From assembly GCA_019054805.1 (NCBI GenBank), contig JAHQIY010000001.1:744001-808000 (forward strand): DNA of 64,000 nt. The letters are read 5' to 3'. Within the stretch, counting starts at the first letter, position 1. Each line of letters opens with the position of its first letter. This DNA is from Brachionus manjavacas (Eukaryota > Rotifera > Eurotatoria > Ploima > Brachionidae). Position numbers and translations under genes: made by a program. Under the pieces are notes generated by a model, which was not told the DNA's origin, made no database searches, and saw nothing but the letters and a program-made list of their open reading frames with translations. Of the stretch, positions 19,301-33,229 are shown in pieces.

Positions 19301-20754
19301 ATTTTCTTAAATATTTCAAAAAATTAAAAAAATAAGAAAATATATAAACTTTTTAAAATTACTTGTATTATTTAAAATTTTGGACAAGAAGCCTATTACT
19401 AAACAGAGTTTGAAAGAGAAGAAATTTTGGAGAAAAAATAGCAGCAGCATAATCATGTAGTATTGATTTAAAATTAGGGTTTAAAAAAATTTTTTTTCTA
19501 ATAAAGCTAAATTTTTAAATAGGGCTTTAGAATGTGAAGATTTTGAAAAATTTCTTAATTGACTAACTCTCAAAAAGAGGTATAGACAATGAGAATATTA
19601 AAAAGTAAAAATCATTTCTGTACTTTTTGATTTAAAATAAAAATTCTAATTAATCAAAAGTTTAAAGATTAATTTTAATTACAATTAATATTTCTCTTGC
19701 CTACTTACATCATACCCGAAAAAAATTAAACCATGGCTCGGCCACGGACCCCGATTAATGGTTAAAATTACCAAAAAGGAAAAAGCTTTTTAAAAGTTAA
19801 ATCCCATTGTCTTTCCATGGAATTTAAAGGAATTTTTCAAGCTTTTTTAGCTTTATTTGGATCATAAATTATATAAGATATTTTAGCCAAACCCTTTCCA
19901 CCACTTTTGTCCTAAAATTATTGAAATAATTTTAAATAACATCAAGACAAGAGCTTAAGTCGTTATGAATGCTAGTCTTTAAATTTTTTTGAAGTCCCTT
20001 GCCAATTGAAATTTCAATTAACTTAATTAAAATTTATTTAATTTCTTCTAAGATACCTTCGAATTTAAAAAACAATGTTTTTAAACAGTTTTTTATTTTT
20101 TCTTATTTTTTTTTTAAAAATTCACATAAGTCAAAAAAAATTTGAAATTTACTTTTTTAACATCAGTTTCAATTTTATACGAGATTCAGTTTATTTGAAT
20201 TTTTTATTGTACAACCTGCTTCAAATCATTACTATCTGATTAGGCTGCTGCTATCTTTTTCTCCAAATTTTCTTCTATTTTGGCACTTTTTTAGTAGAAT
20301 TTCAAGCATTTACTTTGGTTTTCGAGATTTTACCAAAATTAAGATAGAAGAAAATTAATTATTTCTTTAAATTTACGAAAAAATGCGTAAATTTTGTATC
20401 TCCAAAATTCAAAAAACTATACCTTAAACTAAATTTTTATAAACAAATAAATTTGGACTTTTTTATCTGTTTAGATTTTTAAAAATATTAAGTAAAATTA
20501 CGGAATTAGTAAAAAAAAAATTTTTTGTAAAATTTTTTTAATTGAAAGACATTACTTTATTCTGCTATTTTTGATTTAATAAAAATAAAAAATTTTTACG
20601 AAATAAATTAATATTAAATTCGAAAAGCTTAATCAACGTATTCTTTCATAAACGGAATAAAATTTTGATGATGAATTTTTGTTCACGGAATAAATTTCTA
20701 GTGTGGTTTACTCTTAAATGTTTTTGGAATATTTTACTCTCTTTTATACAATCT
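19301..20754. other. gene-free AT-rich stretch
   Basis: No gene or clear element. A GC island at 19730-19755 (CCATGGCTCGGCCACGG) can form a short hairpin and may be an old LINE 3' end on the minus strand. Confidence 0.35.
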
Positions 20755-20880
20755 ATTTATTTATTTATTTGTTTATCTGTACCGAGCTAATGCTCCTTCA
20801 GAATAAAAAAAAAAAAAAAAAAAAAAAAATGAAATAAAATAAAGTTAAATAAGGTAAAATAGAATAAAAAAAAAAAAAAA
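20755..20880 (-). mobile_element. LINE 3'-end copy (GAGCTTTAGCTC family), minus strand
   Basis: TTATTTATTTGTTTATCTGTAC, then CGAGCTAATGCTCCTTCAGAAT, then A-runs with AAATAAAATAAAG: the reverse complement of the 34471-34500 terminus. 5'-truncated, without coding sequence. Confidence 0.7.
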
Positions 20881-21234
20881 AAGGATAAATAAGTCAAAAG
20901 AAAATTAAGAACGATATGTTTAAAATCTATATATCTTGGCTTTTTATATATTTTTTAGGCCTATGAGGCTGAATTTTTATTAATTAAAAAAAAGAGTTAT
21001 AAATCTCTGATTAACATTAATAGGCTTTACATTTCTTTGAATCTCAAATTATTGAATAAATATAATCAGTTAATATAATGTCTGAGATATTTTTATAAAA
21101 AAAGGAAACTCCAAAATGGCAAGAAGAAGCCGGATTTGGTTTGAATGCTGGTATTTAAAAATTTAAAAAAAAACTTAATTATTGGCGATAAATACGGAAG
21201 ACTTAATTTTTATCGTTTTCTTAATAATTTAAGT

Positions 21235-21290
21235 ATTTATTTTTTTTCATCGCCGTTAAGGCATTCATTAAATAAATAATAATAATTAAT
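21235..21290 (+). mobile_element. LINE 3'-end copy (CGCC..GGCG hairpin family)
   Basis: CATCGCCGTTAAGGCATTCATT, then AAATAAATAATAATAATTAA; it matches 59265-59315. An AGGCCTATGAGGCT segment at 20957-20971 may be another short 3'-end relic. Confidence 0.5.
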
Positions 21291-23985
21291 TATCGGAAAT
21301 GACAATCAAATAATTGTAAATATTTCTTTTCCTTTATGTAATTAAATAAAATATTATTTTTGTCGTGTTTTTTATTGTTGAATTTTAAGTTTAATTAAAA
21401 TGCGGTATTTTGCGGAATTCCGCGGAAAAAAAAACAAAAAATGGCTAGATCCTTAAAATATAGCTAAAAATAGTGATTGATTTGAAAAAGATTGTTTATA
21501 GGATTTTTGAGTCTGACGTTCTAATGAAATAGAGTATTTAGTACAAATATTTGTAAGCTCAAGCCTGATAGATAAATAAATAAATAATTTAGAGATTATT
21601 CGGCTCTGTTCTACTAATCTGGGTTGGCTGTCTGAAATTTTTGCTCAATTAAAAATATAGATAAGATACTAGATAGAAGTGAAATAAATGATATTGTTGA
21701 ATAATAACACAAATTCGAATATGATGAGAAAAATCACGTTTCTGAAAAAATTACGTGTCTATTATTGGAATTTTTGAAACAAAATAATTTGTTTATCATA
21801 CTCCTAAAATAAACTCTAAGCCCTTTTGTTATAAAGAAAGGACTAGAATTTTTAAAAATGAATATGGCTTTACTTTATTGATTCATTTCTTTATTTTATC
21901 TATTTTTTTTTGATTTTCTTATTTACATTTATTTGAATTCTGTCTGAGTGTCTTAAAATTCTAACCACGCCGAATTATTTTTTAATGAAATATTTTTTTG
22001 TTTTTTACTTTTTCACTCCTTCGGTCATATTTTTTTTATTGCCATGTTTATTAAAAATTATGGCAGCGGTGAAATTTGGATCAAAAAAAATAAAAAAAAA
22101 AAAATAAAAATTTTAGCTTTAAGATCATAAAAGTTAGCATTTAGTTTTGTTTTTATCAATTTTCGATCTATCCTTCTGAATAATTTTTTTTTTTGCTTTT
22201 GTTTACATTTAACAGATTATGTCTAAAAAAGTTAAACAGCAATTTTTTTAATAATTGTCTATAATTTAAATAAAAAGTTTAAAAAAAAACTTCTAATTAA
22301 CCATAAAATATGATTATAAGAAAATTTATAGAAAATTAATTCTACTTTTATTAAATTTGTTATCTTTTCTAAAATGTTTAATAAAAATTGGTAATTTCTC
22401 AGAAATTATGGTTAAATAAAAAGCTAATCAAAACTATTCCTTTACATTTTAACAAGTATGGAAATAAGAAAATAAGTCATTTTGTCTCATAAGAAATCTA
22501 GAAAAAAGAAAATTGTACGTGAATTTTACCATTTTATTTCAAGGAGAAAATGTGAAAATTTGACAGGTCTCAATTTTTTTTCTTTATGCAAAATCAGAAC
22601 TCAAAGGAAGAAAATTCCAAGATCCGATCAGACACAGTCCGTAAATTATAAATTTTTAAATTTTTTTACAATGAAATTTTCTACCAAATATTCTTTTTTT
22701 AATTGAAAATTTGACTAAATTTTCATAATTTAAAAAATGAATAAATCTAGTCGCTCAAGACAAAAAAGAATAAAATGCTTTGCACTTATGAGATGTTGAC
22801 AATGCTTGAAAATTTCATCATTAAAAAAATTCTCTTTACAATTATCAATTACTTCTTTTAGTAAAAAATATCTAAGGAAATTATTTTTCTTCAAAATTCT
22901 TCTGAATATGAAAATTTTCGTCCAACTTTCATTGTAAGCTAGGTTCCTTTTTACTTTTATTCATTATATTAAAATTTTTCAAAATAAATTGGTAAAACAT
23001 GAATCTGTGAAATTAAAACGAAAAAAAATTCTCCGAAATGCAAAAATCATACAAATCCTCTTTTTCTGAAAAGTAAAATCAAAAACTTTTATATGCACCA
23101 ACAAATTTTGAATTTTTTTAATTGTAAATACAATTCACAAAATATGCAATTTTTAATTTTTAAAAATTCAAATGATTATTATTTTTACTGAAAATTAATA
23201 AATAAAAAATTGAATATTTTCCGAATTTCATTTATTCTCAAATTTTCCGACTAAAGAAGAGATTTTTTTGAATTTGATTTATTTTTATTTAGTACTAAAA
23301 AAAGTCCTTTGGTGTTTTTTCTAATAGACAGTATGATGAAGAAAAAATTAAACTATGAATTATCTATTCAAAATAAATTTCTAGTTTAATTTTTTTATGA
23401 CTTTTTTTCGTTGTCTTTTTTTAAATGTTTTACTTTGCTCCTCTTCCATTGTTTGATGTCTAAATATTTTATCTTTTAAAACTTTAAAAAATTTTAATAA
23501 AAATACATCAGATTTATTTGATATTTTAGCATAAATAAAAATAAAATAAGAAAACACCGTAAATACTTCCTTCTCTTTGCTGACAATCTTTTTTCTATTT
23601 TTGAATTGACAAATTCGCTAACATAACAAATAAAATAAAAAATATTGATCTAAAACAACTTGAAAACTAGCTCAATAAGTGGCGTTTAAAAGTGCCTCCT
23701 CATAAAAGTAATTATGCAATATTTTCCAAACAGTAGGCAAAATGCACAACAGCAACAAAATCTCATTAAAAATGAGTGATTCGATCAAAAATTAGGAAAA
23801 ATTTAAGAGAAAAAATGTGCAATTAATTAAATTCTTTTGAAAAAAAATATTTAATTAATATTATACAATTTATATTTTCCTAATTAGATCAATAATCGAT
23901 TGCTCATACTTGCTTGTTATTAAAATAAGGAAAAATTAACCATGTAGCAAAAATGCCATCTTTACTGTAGCAAAAGAAAAACTAC
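21291..23985. other. gene-free AT-rich stretch
   Basis: Nothing beyond homopolymer-rich sequence was recognised. The ORF of 74 codons at 22482-22706 is not supported by any motif. Confidence 0.35.
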
Positions 23986-24560
23986 TCTATAAAACAATTA
24001 AATTCCTAAGATCTATATCAGACTTTGTTGAACTTTAGATTCCAAACTTTACTTTAAACCACACTAAGCTCGGTCCAGCTTGGCAAAAGATAAATGCCAA
24101 CAAAAAAACCCAATATCACTGATCTTAAAATTTTACCAATCCTTAATCAGATCACTCTTTGATTAGTCTTTTATTTTTATGAACCTTGGAACCCAAATGG
24201 TAAAAGAAACACTACAAAAAATTCAGAACAAAATTTCAAAAATAATCAAACACTTTTCAATAAAAACATCGATCATAAGAATTCAAAAAGCACTTAACGT
24301 GGAAGCAATTGAAGAATGATCCAACACCTAAAATTTTTAAGCAAAACAAAAAGTTCACTACGACCACTCCAAATCAAAATAAGAAGCCACCATAATAAAG
24401 AATAATTTAAATGAATAAGTTTGCCAAATCTAAATAATGAAAATTTTAACTAGTAAATTTTTATTAATTTTTTTGTTTAGTTTAATTTAAGTCTTATTTT
24501 GTGTATTTTATTTTGGTAGCAAGACCAAAGCCATTCGGGCATATCCAAACTTATTTGTTT
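23986..24560 (+). pseudogene. decayed LINE RT C-terminal part and 3' end
   Basis: In shifted frames it reads FYEPWNPNGK, TLQKIQNKISKIIKHFSIKTSI, RIQKALNVEAIEE, paralleling the 49981-50110 copy (IFQNKILRSIKRFPFKTS). It ends with TTATTTTGTGTATTTTA and GCAAGACCAAAGCC..GGGC. Many stops; old. Confidence 0.55.
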
Positions 24561-26530
24561 TATAAAAAATTAATTTTTTGTTTCTTTACTTTTAGATAAT
24601 GATAGCTTATACTAAATTAATAAATATAGATGGCAAGAAGACGGATTAGATACCGACGTAAAATAAAATAAATATAAGGTTCTCTTTTGAATTTAATTGA
24701 TCAATTATTAAAGAACAGACGCAAGCTTAGGAACAAAATTACATGTTAAGCAAAAAAGTATAAATTTTAGATGCCGAAAAAAGGCGTTTAACCTTCTAAC
24801 AGATGACATTTTGTGTCATTTTCAAATTAAGCAAAAATAGTTATATGATAAAAAAAGAAGAGAGAAAATTTAATTATAAATTCAAAACCATCGCCATTTG
24901 ATATTAAACTTCTTAGATTATTTTTTCTATTTAAAAATATTGTGATACTAAAAAAGATCTCAATTTTTTCTTCTTCATAATTTGCAATTTTTCATTCTTT
25001 AATCAGCCAAGAGGTGTTTTTGAAGAAAAAAAAATAATATTCACCTGAGCCGATCAGTGTTTTACTAAATGATGACAAAGTCTAATGGATTTTTTTTTTG
25101 AATGAATATTATAAAGGCTTAAACATCTCTATTCTATTTCAATTGATTCTATTTTTTAAATTAATAAATTATCTTCGAAGCCTAGGCTACTATATATTTT
25201 TATTTTTAATTCTGCTTTTATTCTTGTTCTTTTTATTTTGGCAAAATAATCAAAAATTATTAAAAAATAGAATTTCTCAATTTAAATTTTAATTAAATAA
25301 GAATTACAATAAAAAATATATCACGAATATTTCTTTTTTTAAAACCAAAAATTTTAAACAGCATCATAATTCATAAAAAATTCAAATGTTGAAAAAAAAT
25401 AAAATTTACATATGAAAAATCTTTTGTGACATATCTATTTATCATTTAATAGTGATTTAATTAATTAAACCACTAAAATTTTTATCAAAGAAAAATTATC
25501 CCTTTTATTAATATCATCGACGGTTTGCACCCAACCATAGCTTTACCATAGGATTTTGTTATTTAACCAGGACCTTATCACAACCTAAAATAAAAAAGTT
25601 ATCTTTAATCGTTAAAATGTTAAGTTGTCACGAAAGAATTGTTTTAAATTCTAGGCTTAAGTGAAAATTCCTTAGGAAATAATCACGTCAATTACGATTT
25701 GAAGCTTGGTTAGTATTTTGAATATTTAAGCCGAACTACTCTATTTTTTGTTAGCTTACAGAGGTAGTTCATTCAAATAAAGTTCCGAGATTAATTAAAG
25801 CTTGCCAAAAATCAAGTTAAAATTGTTTCCGCATCGAATTCCAAATCTAATAATTCATTTTTTTTGCATGTTTTTTAATCAAAAATCTCTAATCTCTTGT
25901 ATTTAATTTCAAATTAGTTTATAATAAAATATATTTTAATGTTTATTTTTTCTAAATTTTTAGCTAAGTCTAAAGTAGAAATCTTATCAAAAAAACATAA
26001 TTTGATATCGATTTCGTGCGATCATGTCTCATTAATTTACAAACATTTTTTATATTTTTCTTATAAATAAAAACATCGATTGAAAATTAGAAAAATTTAA
26101 CTTACTTGAAATATCATTATTTTATCTTGAATTAAATTTAATAAAGCTTATTAATGAATTTTTTTATTTAGAATTATTTGTTAAGGATTTAATTTGTCTG
26201 AAATCGATCTGATACTAAGTAATATTTAAAGGCTATCGTTTTTAGATTTTTCAAGCCGATAATGAAGCAAAATTTTATTAATATATTTTTTTAGTGACAC
26301 TGAGTTTGTCAATTTGTGATTATACTAGTTGGTACAGTTTCCAAAAAATGAACTTAATATTTTAATTTTTTTTCAAAATAAATATTCTTCCCAGAATCTA
26401 CACCAAAATTGAATAAAAAAAATAACAAGCTTAAAATATGATGTTTATGAATAATTATTTAAACTAATTGAACGTTCCATTTGACCAAGTTGTAAACCAT
26501 TTTTAAACCTTTTCCATTTTTTTCTTTTCT
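24561..26530. other. gene-free AT-rich stretch
   Basis: No gene seen. The 64-codon frame at 25098-25292 is a hydrophobic product of T-rich sequence and has no motif. Confidence 0.35.
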
Positions 26531-26538
26531 TAAGTTAG

Positions 26539-26679
26539 GTTCTTGGTGATCCTTACTCTAAAGAAATATTTCATGATGCTAAAAATTTGCTTCTAACAAA
26601 AACAAAAATTCGAATGATTCGAACTTTCCCAAGAGGTAAAGTGACAAAAATAGGTGGAAAAAAATATCTAATGTGTTAA
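26539..26679 (+). pseudogene. possible FLYWCH-like exon fragment
   Basis: A 46-codon open stretch after a strong pyrimidine tract and AG (CTTTTCTTAAGTTAG), ending in TAA. It reads DPYSKEIFHDAK..., then IRTFPRGKVTKIGGKKYLMC. The RGK..K..G.KYLMC pattern resembles the start of a FLYWCH/MULE finger (SxRGKxxLxxxGYxY). The sequence beyond the stop does not continue the domain. Either a MULE relic or a short terminal exon. Confidence 0.25.
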
Positions 26680-29600
26680 TATCAGCCAAAAACTACCATC
26701 ACAAAGAGGAGAGAAAAGAATATGATCAACCTGTAGAATGGATTTGGTCCTTCATTTATAGCTTTTCGAATAAAATATTTGTTATAAAATATCGATTTTG
26801 TGAATTTTATTTTAAAAATACAAAATTAAAAATAAAATATGTAAATTACAAAATTTTAACATTACATTATTAAATTTTAATTTTTAATTTTTTTTAATAA
26901 ATGAAACAGAGGAGTAAAAGATTATTAGAAATATTTATAAATTAAAATTCATAAATCAACTAACTAGTAAAGAGATGCATCAACAAATGCGAATTGGTTC
27001 CATGAAAAAAAAATGCTGATTTAATTTATGCAAATACTTGTAAAAATTAAAACCCAAAACTTAATTTAAAATTTTTATTCAATTCGGTATTGTTTATTTT
27101 ATCTATCAAATACTTTATAGCTAATTTAATTTTTTTGGCTTTTGACTAAAGCAGATTAAGTTAATGGCAATTATAATAAATAAATTTTATTTTGAAAAAA
27201 TATGTGCCCATTTTTACGTTATCATGTGATTACAACTTTCATGACCAAAACTTTTTCTAGTAATATAAGACCAAGGCTGATCACAAAATTGGTGAAATTC
27301 AAAAAAGGGACCATGACGATAATGGAATAAAATTTTATGACCAAAAAATGATTCGAAATATTCAAGGAAAATTAAGATTAAGGAGAAATATTAAATACAA
27401 AAAATATTAAAAATTTAAATGAAATCACACGATTTAGAGGCTTTGTTTACATAAAAAAAATCTAAATAGATTTTTTCTGAATTTTGTCTAGTTTATTTAA
27501 ATCGCTGGGACTTAATACGATTCAAATGAAAAAAAACGTTGATTTTGGCTATTTTTCAATTGATAAAATTGACAGACCCTTTATTTTAAATAAAAATATA
27601 CACCATAGTGTAGAAAATTTTAAAAAATATTTTAATTCTATCATTGAATACCTGGGTCTGAAAGAACTCTAACTTTTTAAAGGGTTAGTAAGTTTAGGAC
27701 CCCTATGTTCAAATTTTTTTAGCCCCCGCAAAATAAAAGAAATTTAAGGTTCAAAGTACGTAGATTACGAATTTCTAGTCAAAAATTAGAAATTCAGAAG
27801 TTTTGAATTTCTTGAACTTTAAAACATATTCTTAAATACATTTTTTTTTTTAATTTTTACTCATTAATAATTTATTTGATGAAATTATTAAAAACAATTG
27901 TAATAGTAGTTCTTGCTTCGAACCTTACTTATAAAATTCTGAGCCCATCACTGCCATTTAGCAGTGTGTGGCCGTAGATCAGATCTCTGGCCAGGTCCGC
28001 CTCTTCTAATCAATTCACTAATTTGAATATTTTTTAATTTATCTTGCTTACAAAACTAAGGCAGTTTTTTTTGTCAAACAATGCCAATAAAGATACAACA
28101 AAAAGTTGAATTTAAAAATTTTAGTTATTTAAAAAAGTTTATTTATATTTACATGTTAATTTATTTAATTGACTTTTACAAAGTTTAAAGCCGACTTTGC
28201 ATTCTAAATGCGCTTTAAAATAAAAAAACAAAATAATTTTTATTCTAGCTATGCGTCAAACTGATGTTTTCGGGTTTAAAATTTTTAAATTTTTATTTTT
28301 TACAAAAAGTCTATTTCAGGTCCTGCAAAACGATATTCAAAATCACCTGGTTAGATTCTAAATTTGAGCCAAATGTTCATCTAATTGAAAAGAGGAAAAG
28401 TTTTTTTATTAATGAGGAAGAAAAAAATTAATAAGTATTTTTGTTGTCAAGAGGTATAATTATGTAGTGGGAATCGAGAATTGATTGCAGCTTTATATCC
28501 AGCACTTAAATAACATCAATCATTTATTGTTTAGAAAATATGAAATAAAAAATTGTCAAAATCATATCTTATGAATAAAATCGGTGCGCCTTGCAATTTA
28601 GCGCTAATCAGAAGACTTACAACTCTTGAAATCTAATAATTAGATGCAGCCGAGTCCATAGATCGTGACTGCTAATAAATTATGGATTGCAGATGAAAAT
28701 GAATTTTGGCCAAAATTAAATCGAACAAATTATGAAAACTTTTTATCTTTGTTGAAGCAAAAGCGATGAATTTAAATATTCATGATATTTATTGATTTTT
28801 TTCTTTTGCCATTAGCTCGTTTTAACATCAATAGGCACTACAACCTTAAATCAGCACTAAAGAAAATTATTTACTTGCAATTGTTTTAAGACGTACTGTG
28901 ATACTGTGAGTTAAAAATTTGAGAGTTGAATTTATAGAAAATAAGAATTAGGAAAGAAAAAATTTAATTTTTAAATATAAATTAATAAAGTTTGACTAAA
29001 TTGAATATCCCTAGTTTCAATAAGACTATAAATTGGTCATCTCTCACATTTCCGTAAAAAAAATTAGAAAGCATGTCTTTACTTCTGTTTTGATAGATTT
29101 TTTAATAAATTTAATTTATTAAATATATTTATTTGGGAGCAAAAATAGTGAAAAAAAATTTTTTATTTGTTTTTGATTATTTTTTCCTTCAGTTTTTCTT
29201 TCAACCACTTAATATGAAACTCAGGTTGAATGAGGTTTGGCTTGATAAATTAAATAATTACCTAAAACGAAAATCATATTCACTCAAACTTTATAAATAT
29301 TGAGTTATAATTCAATCAAAAATGTAAATGAAAAAAAAAATTAAAAAAATTTGCCTTTTAATAATTTTTTTAAAAAAATAATTTTTCTATGCAAAGTGTC
29401 ATTGAATGTCCGCAATTGGAAATAAGACAAAATATCGGACATGTCACATGATTTTTAAAATATATGCTTAATGACCCCCCCTCTAATAAATCTTTTTCCT
29501 CTGACTTGGTTCTTATTTCCAAGTACTTTAAAATTGAAACCTCAAAAATTACAGTAAATACAAACCAACTTAAAGAAAATCTTAAGATTAATCTGATTTC

Positions 29601-31103
29601 TAATGATGGTATCTGATTCAATTTGGTTATGTCTATGCAATTTAAAATTAAAACATTACAGAACACTCCTAAACGAGCTAATTCAAAATAAAAAAAATTC
29701 ATGAATTTTGGTCCAAATTATCTTGCTTTCTAACTTTCATGCCTTTTTCTATTTTCGAACTAATGTTCTTTTTTTATTTTTTTATTTTTTTTGTAATTTT
29801 ATTTTTAGGTAATAATTTTTCATTTTTTAAAAAAACACAAAAATTTTTTTTTTTTTTTTACTTCTCCTTAAAGGAGGTTAATTCAATTCAATAATTAAAT
29901 AAATAAAGTCCTTAAAATTTTCTTTCAGCACTTTAAAACAATAGAATAGTCTTATTTTTTCAAAAGCGATAAAATAAGTTCTCATTGCCAGTCGAAGAAA
30001 TAATAAATAAAAGCAAACACAAGCATTATATTTAAGCAAGATTAACTTTAGAACCTCGATTAGATTAAGCAGACAGAAATCTACTATATTTTGAACAAAC
30101 AAAAAATTGCTTTTGTTTGCCCAAAAAATTTAAGAAAAAAAAGTGATGAAAAATAAATTCAAGAAAAGAGGTCACCTGATAAATGCGGAAATTTTGCTAA
30201 AATTTATCAGTAACTCGTTTGGCTCAATTCAATCGCTTTAGTCTAGAAATTCTAAGCTGAAACTGTTTCTAATTAAAATGCAGATGAGTTTATTCATGAG
30301 CCTGCTAATTTGCATCTCTGACGCTAATTTAGTTGAACCAAGAACTACAAAAATGCCCGCCAGGCAAATTATCTCAGAAAGCTTTTCTTCTCTCATTTTG
30401 CTCACTTGTTGCCCTAGGCTGCATATTTTCTTTCTAGCTTTTAATTAAATCAATGCAAAGCACTAAAATTTTCTGTTGTTAAGTCTGTTTAGTCAATCAA
30501 TTAGAACTGCATTTTCCAGGCTTTTAGAAACAAAAAACTAATAAGCAAATTTGAATTCAAACTTAAAGAACTTCTATCACAAATAGACACTCTTTCTTAG
30601 CTACTCGCCAACTAATGCATATTTTGAATTAACAAGTGAATTCAAGAAAAAAACTATTATTATTTAAATTCACCTTTTTGTGTTCGGGTGTTGAATTAAA
30701 ATTGATTTTATATCAAGAAATGAAACACAATAGCTTCACAGTCTAACATTTGATTTAAAATTTCCATTTCAAAATGTCTAATTTAAGAAGAGCCGAAAAG
30801 ACTGGAGTATCTATTATAATAAAACACTTGATACATGTCAATATATATTTTTTAAATGAAATAAATTAATGTCAATCCATTTGGGTTATTTTAGAGCCCA
30901 TTTTTTTGGAGTTGTTGCTAAAAGACCCCCTAGAAATTGAAGGAATAATTAGAAGAAAGTCAGTGAGATATTTTCTAAGACAAAATTTTATGCGCTTTCA
31001 CGCGCAATCGAGACTAAGCTCTATGACTTCTAGATTTTGCTGAACTGGCATTTGAAAACAAAGCAACCAAAATAACTAAATGAAGAACATGTTGTAGCCA
31101 GAA
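26680..31103. other. gene-free stretch with one GC-rich double hairpin
   Basis: Very AT-rich, no host gene recognised. The 27957-28000 island forms two stem-loops. Several short frames (27484-27672, 29370-29702, 29878-30102) lack motifs and are not annotated. Confidence 0.35.
27957..28000. other. tandem stem-loops, probable retroelement 3' end
   Basis: CACTGCCATTTAGCAGTG (6-bp stem) is followed by GGCC..ATCAGAT..GGCC. The layout is like the double hairpin at 59100-59138 that precedes an (ATT)n tail. Orientation and family are not determined. Confidence 0.35.
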
Positions 31104-31304
31104 CTAAAGGGCCGAATAATGAGGGTTTCCCAGGACAGCTCCGTGATAGAAATTACGAAGTTTAGTATCATTTAAAAAACTTAAAATGTTAGTTTTAAAT
31201 TTTTTGAGTGTTCTGTCGGCTTGAATGTTTTTAAATTCATGGGTCATGTCCAATATCAGAGGTTTCTTGTCGATTTTGAGATCAGAATCCAAAAAACTTG
31301 TCAT
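31104..31304 (-). CDS. hypothetical 66-aa ORF, possibly element-derived
   Basis: Charged N-terminal half, then KTNILSFLNDTKLRNFYHGAVLGNPHYSAL. After the stop the sequence GGCCCTTTAGTTCTGGCTA resembles the GGGCCTTTGGTTCTGGCTA core of the repeat at 32473. No family recognised. Confidence 0.25.
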   Translation of the reverse strand: MTSFLDSDLKIDKKPLILDMTHEFKNIQADRTLKKFKTNILSFLNDTKLRNFYHGAVLGNPHYSAL

Positions 31305-32472
31305 CTCATATTATGTGAAGTAAAATTTTTAATTTTTAGTCAATATTGAAAGAGAAATTCTGTGAGGATGACTGGGTTCAAATGAGGTTCAAATCGGCCT
31401 AACATCAATACAACCCCAATGGAAGGTGTCAAAAGTCGGATTGACAAAATTCGAAGAAATGAATTGATAAGAAATAAATAAACTTTTTAAAGCCTTGAAT
31501 TCTTTTTCTAAATAAATTGGCCTTAGTCTTCATTCTTTAAAATTGAAGAAGTTATGGCCTTTTGAATAAAAAAACCGAAACTTTGTCTTCACACGTCACG
31601 TGTTGCCAGAAAGCACAAAAATTAAAGTCAAATTATTACAGTAATTAAATTGATGAATAATTTTGTACCATCAATTTAAAGATATTGGTTAAAAAATGTT
31701 TTTAAATTTATTCGATATTCGCAGTTTTTTACAAAAAAATATTTCGAAAAAATTAAAGTTTGAAAAAATGTTTTGTTGTTTTTTCTATTAATCCAATTGC
31801 TTATCATTTTTATAAAAATTCCTAATTTGAAATTTGAAAAAAATTATTATTTTATTTTTTTAATAAATAAATGAAGAGTTAATCAGTCTACTTGTACAAG
31901 AACACAAGCCTGTCGATTAACCATCAAATCGGTTAAATAGAATTTACTGAGTATTTGTCTTTCAATCGTTATATGATCATCAAGTGGATCATTGTTTAAT
32001 ATTTTTTATTTTTATATCAATCAATAAAAATTTATAATAATTCGCCTTAATTAATATTTAAGAAACTCAGCATTAAAAGTTAAGTAATAGAATACAAAAA
32101 TTCATCAATAATATAAAATAATAAAAATCAGATAACATATTATTTAACTTGAATAATTAAAAACATTTTTGAATGTTCCATGAGAACATGTTTAAATAAT
32201 TAAAATATTTTAGAATGTTCAATGACTGCGTGTCATATCACATATGCCCCTCGGTCGAAGAAAGAAACATAAAAAATCCCCTAAAAAATACAGAAAATTA
32301 GTCATTCAATAACTATTTTCCGCGATAAAATATAAGCCAGGTTTATGGCTATTATCATGAATTACTTTTATTAAACTAACATTTTTAGAAGAGTTGTTCT
32401 TTAAGTAAAAAAGTTCAAGTCAAGAATAATTTTTAGTTCAAGACAGACTTGATTTGAGTTTTTAAATGATTT

Positions 32473-32752
32473 AAGCTCTAAATTGTGCTTGAAAGAAGAC
32501 AAAAAGTTGCACCAGAAAAGTGGTGGATGCCGGAAAGCGGGCCTTTGGTTCTGGCTAAAAAAAGTGAACCGTAAATTTTTTTGTTCTTTTTTTATTTGAA
32601 AGACCTGTGCAGCAAAAACTAAAAATTCTTACGGCTTAGGTCTCAATTTCGCGTGAAAGAGCATAAAATTTTGTCCTAGAAAACACTTGAACGGAGTTTA
32701 TTTTATTATCCCTTCGTGTTTTAAGGGGTGGTCTGTGTTTTAGCAATAACAT
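32473..32752 (+). repeat. ~270-bp dispersed repeat, copy 1
   Basis: Closely similar by eye to 62292-62558 over its whole length: AGCTCTAAATTGTGCTTGAA at the start, GTGGTGGA(T/C)GCCGGAA, GGTTCTGGCTAAAAAAAGT, CTGTGCAGCAAAAACTAAAA, AGAGCATAAAATTTTGTC, and GTGTTTTAGCAATAAC at the end. Relatively GC-rich for this genome. No ORF is conserved in both. Candidate SINE, MITE or structured RNA. Confidence 0.75.
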
Positions 32753-33229
32753 TTTAAATTCGCATTAAGTAACAAAATTGAATAAGTATGGACCTTAAGA
32801 ACTGCATCGTGAATTTTGGAACAAGAAAAAGAATTTCAAATTGAAATAACACAATTTTGGTTTTTGCGATTTGCTAATACATACTTTGCCAAGTTTTTGC
32901 AGAAGGAGTTTTAAACCTGAACAAAAAAGAAGGCCTCCAAATTATAGTACCATCAACTAATTTTTTTTTAAGATTGATTTTATGTTTTTCAATTATTTTT
33001 CTAGTGCCCCAAATCATAAACCATAGTATCAGACCTATTAATTTTAGATATTTTAGGAATTTAAACTGAGATAATATAAATTCATTCACAATTATTGTAA
33101 ATAAAAATAAATCACTGAGATTGATGGAGTCTGAAGGAGGTTTTTAGACTAAAAATATATATGTCTGATAGTATGGTTTACAATTTGGGCCACTATAACA
33201 ATAAATTAATTTTAATTTGGTATTAATTT
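32753..33229. other. gene-free stretch
   Basis: Nothing recognised between the 270-bp repeat and the LINE copy; the 71-codon minus-strand frame at 32874-33089 has no motif. Confidence 0.3.

Noticed and set aside
25098-25292. Hydrophobic 64-codon frame resembling a membrane protein
   Set aside because: T-rich low-complexity sequence; no start context, motif or splice signal.
28585-28700. Possible tRNA or other pol III gene
   Set aside because: No cloverleaf with A and B boxes could be built; no convincing tRNA was found anywhere in the window.
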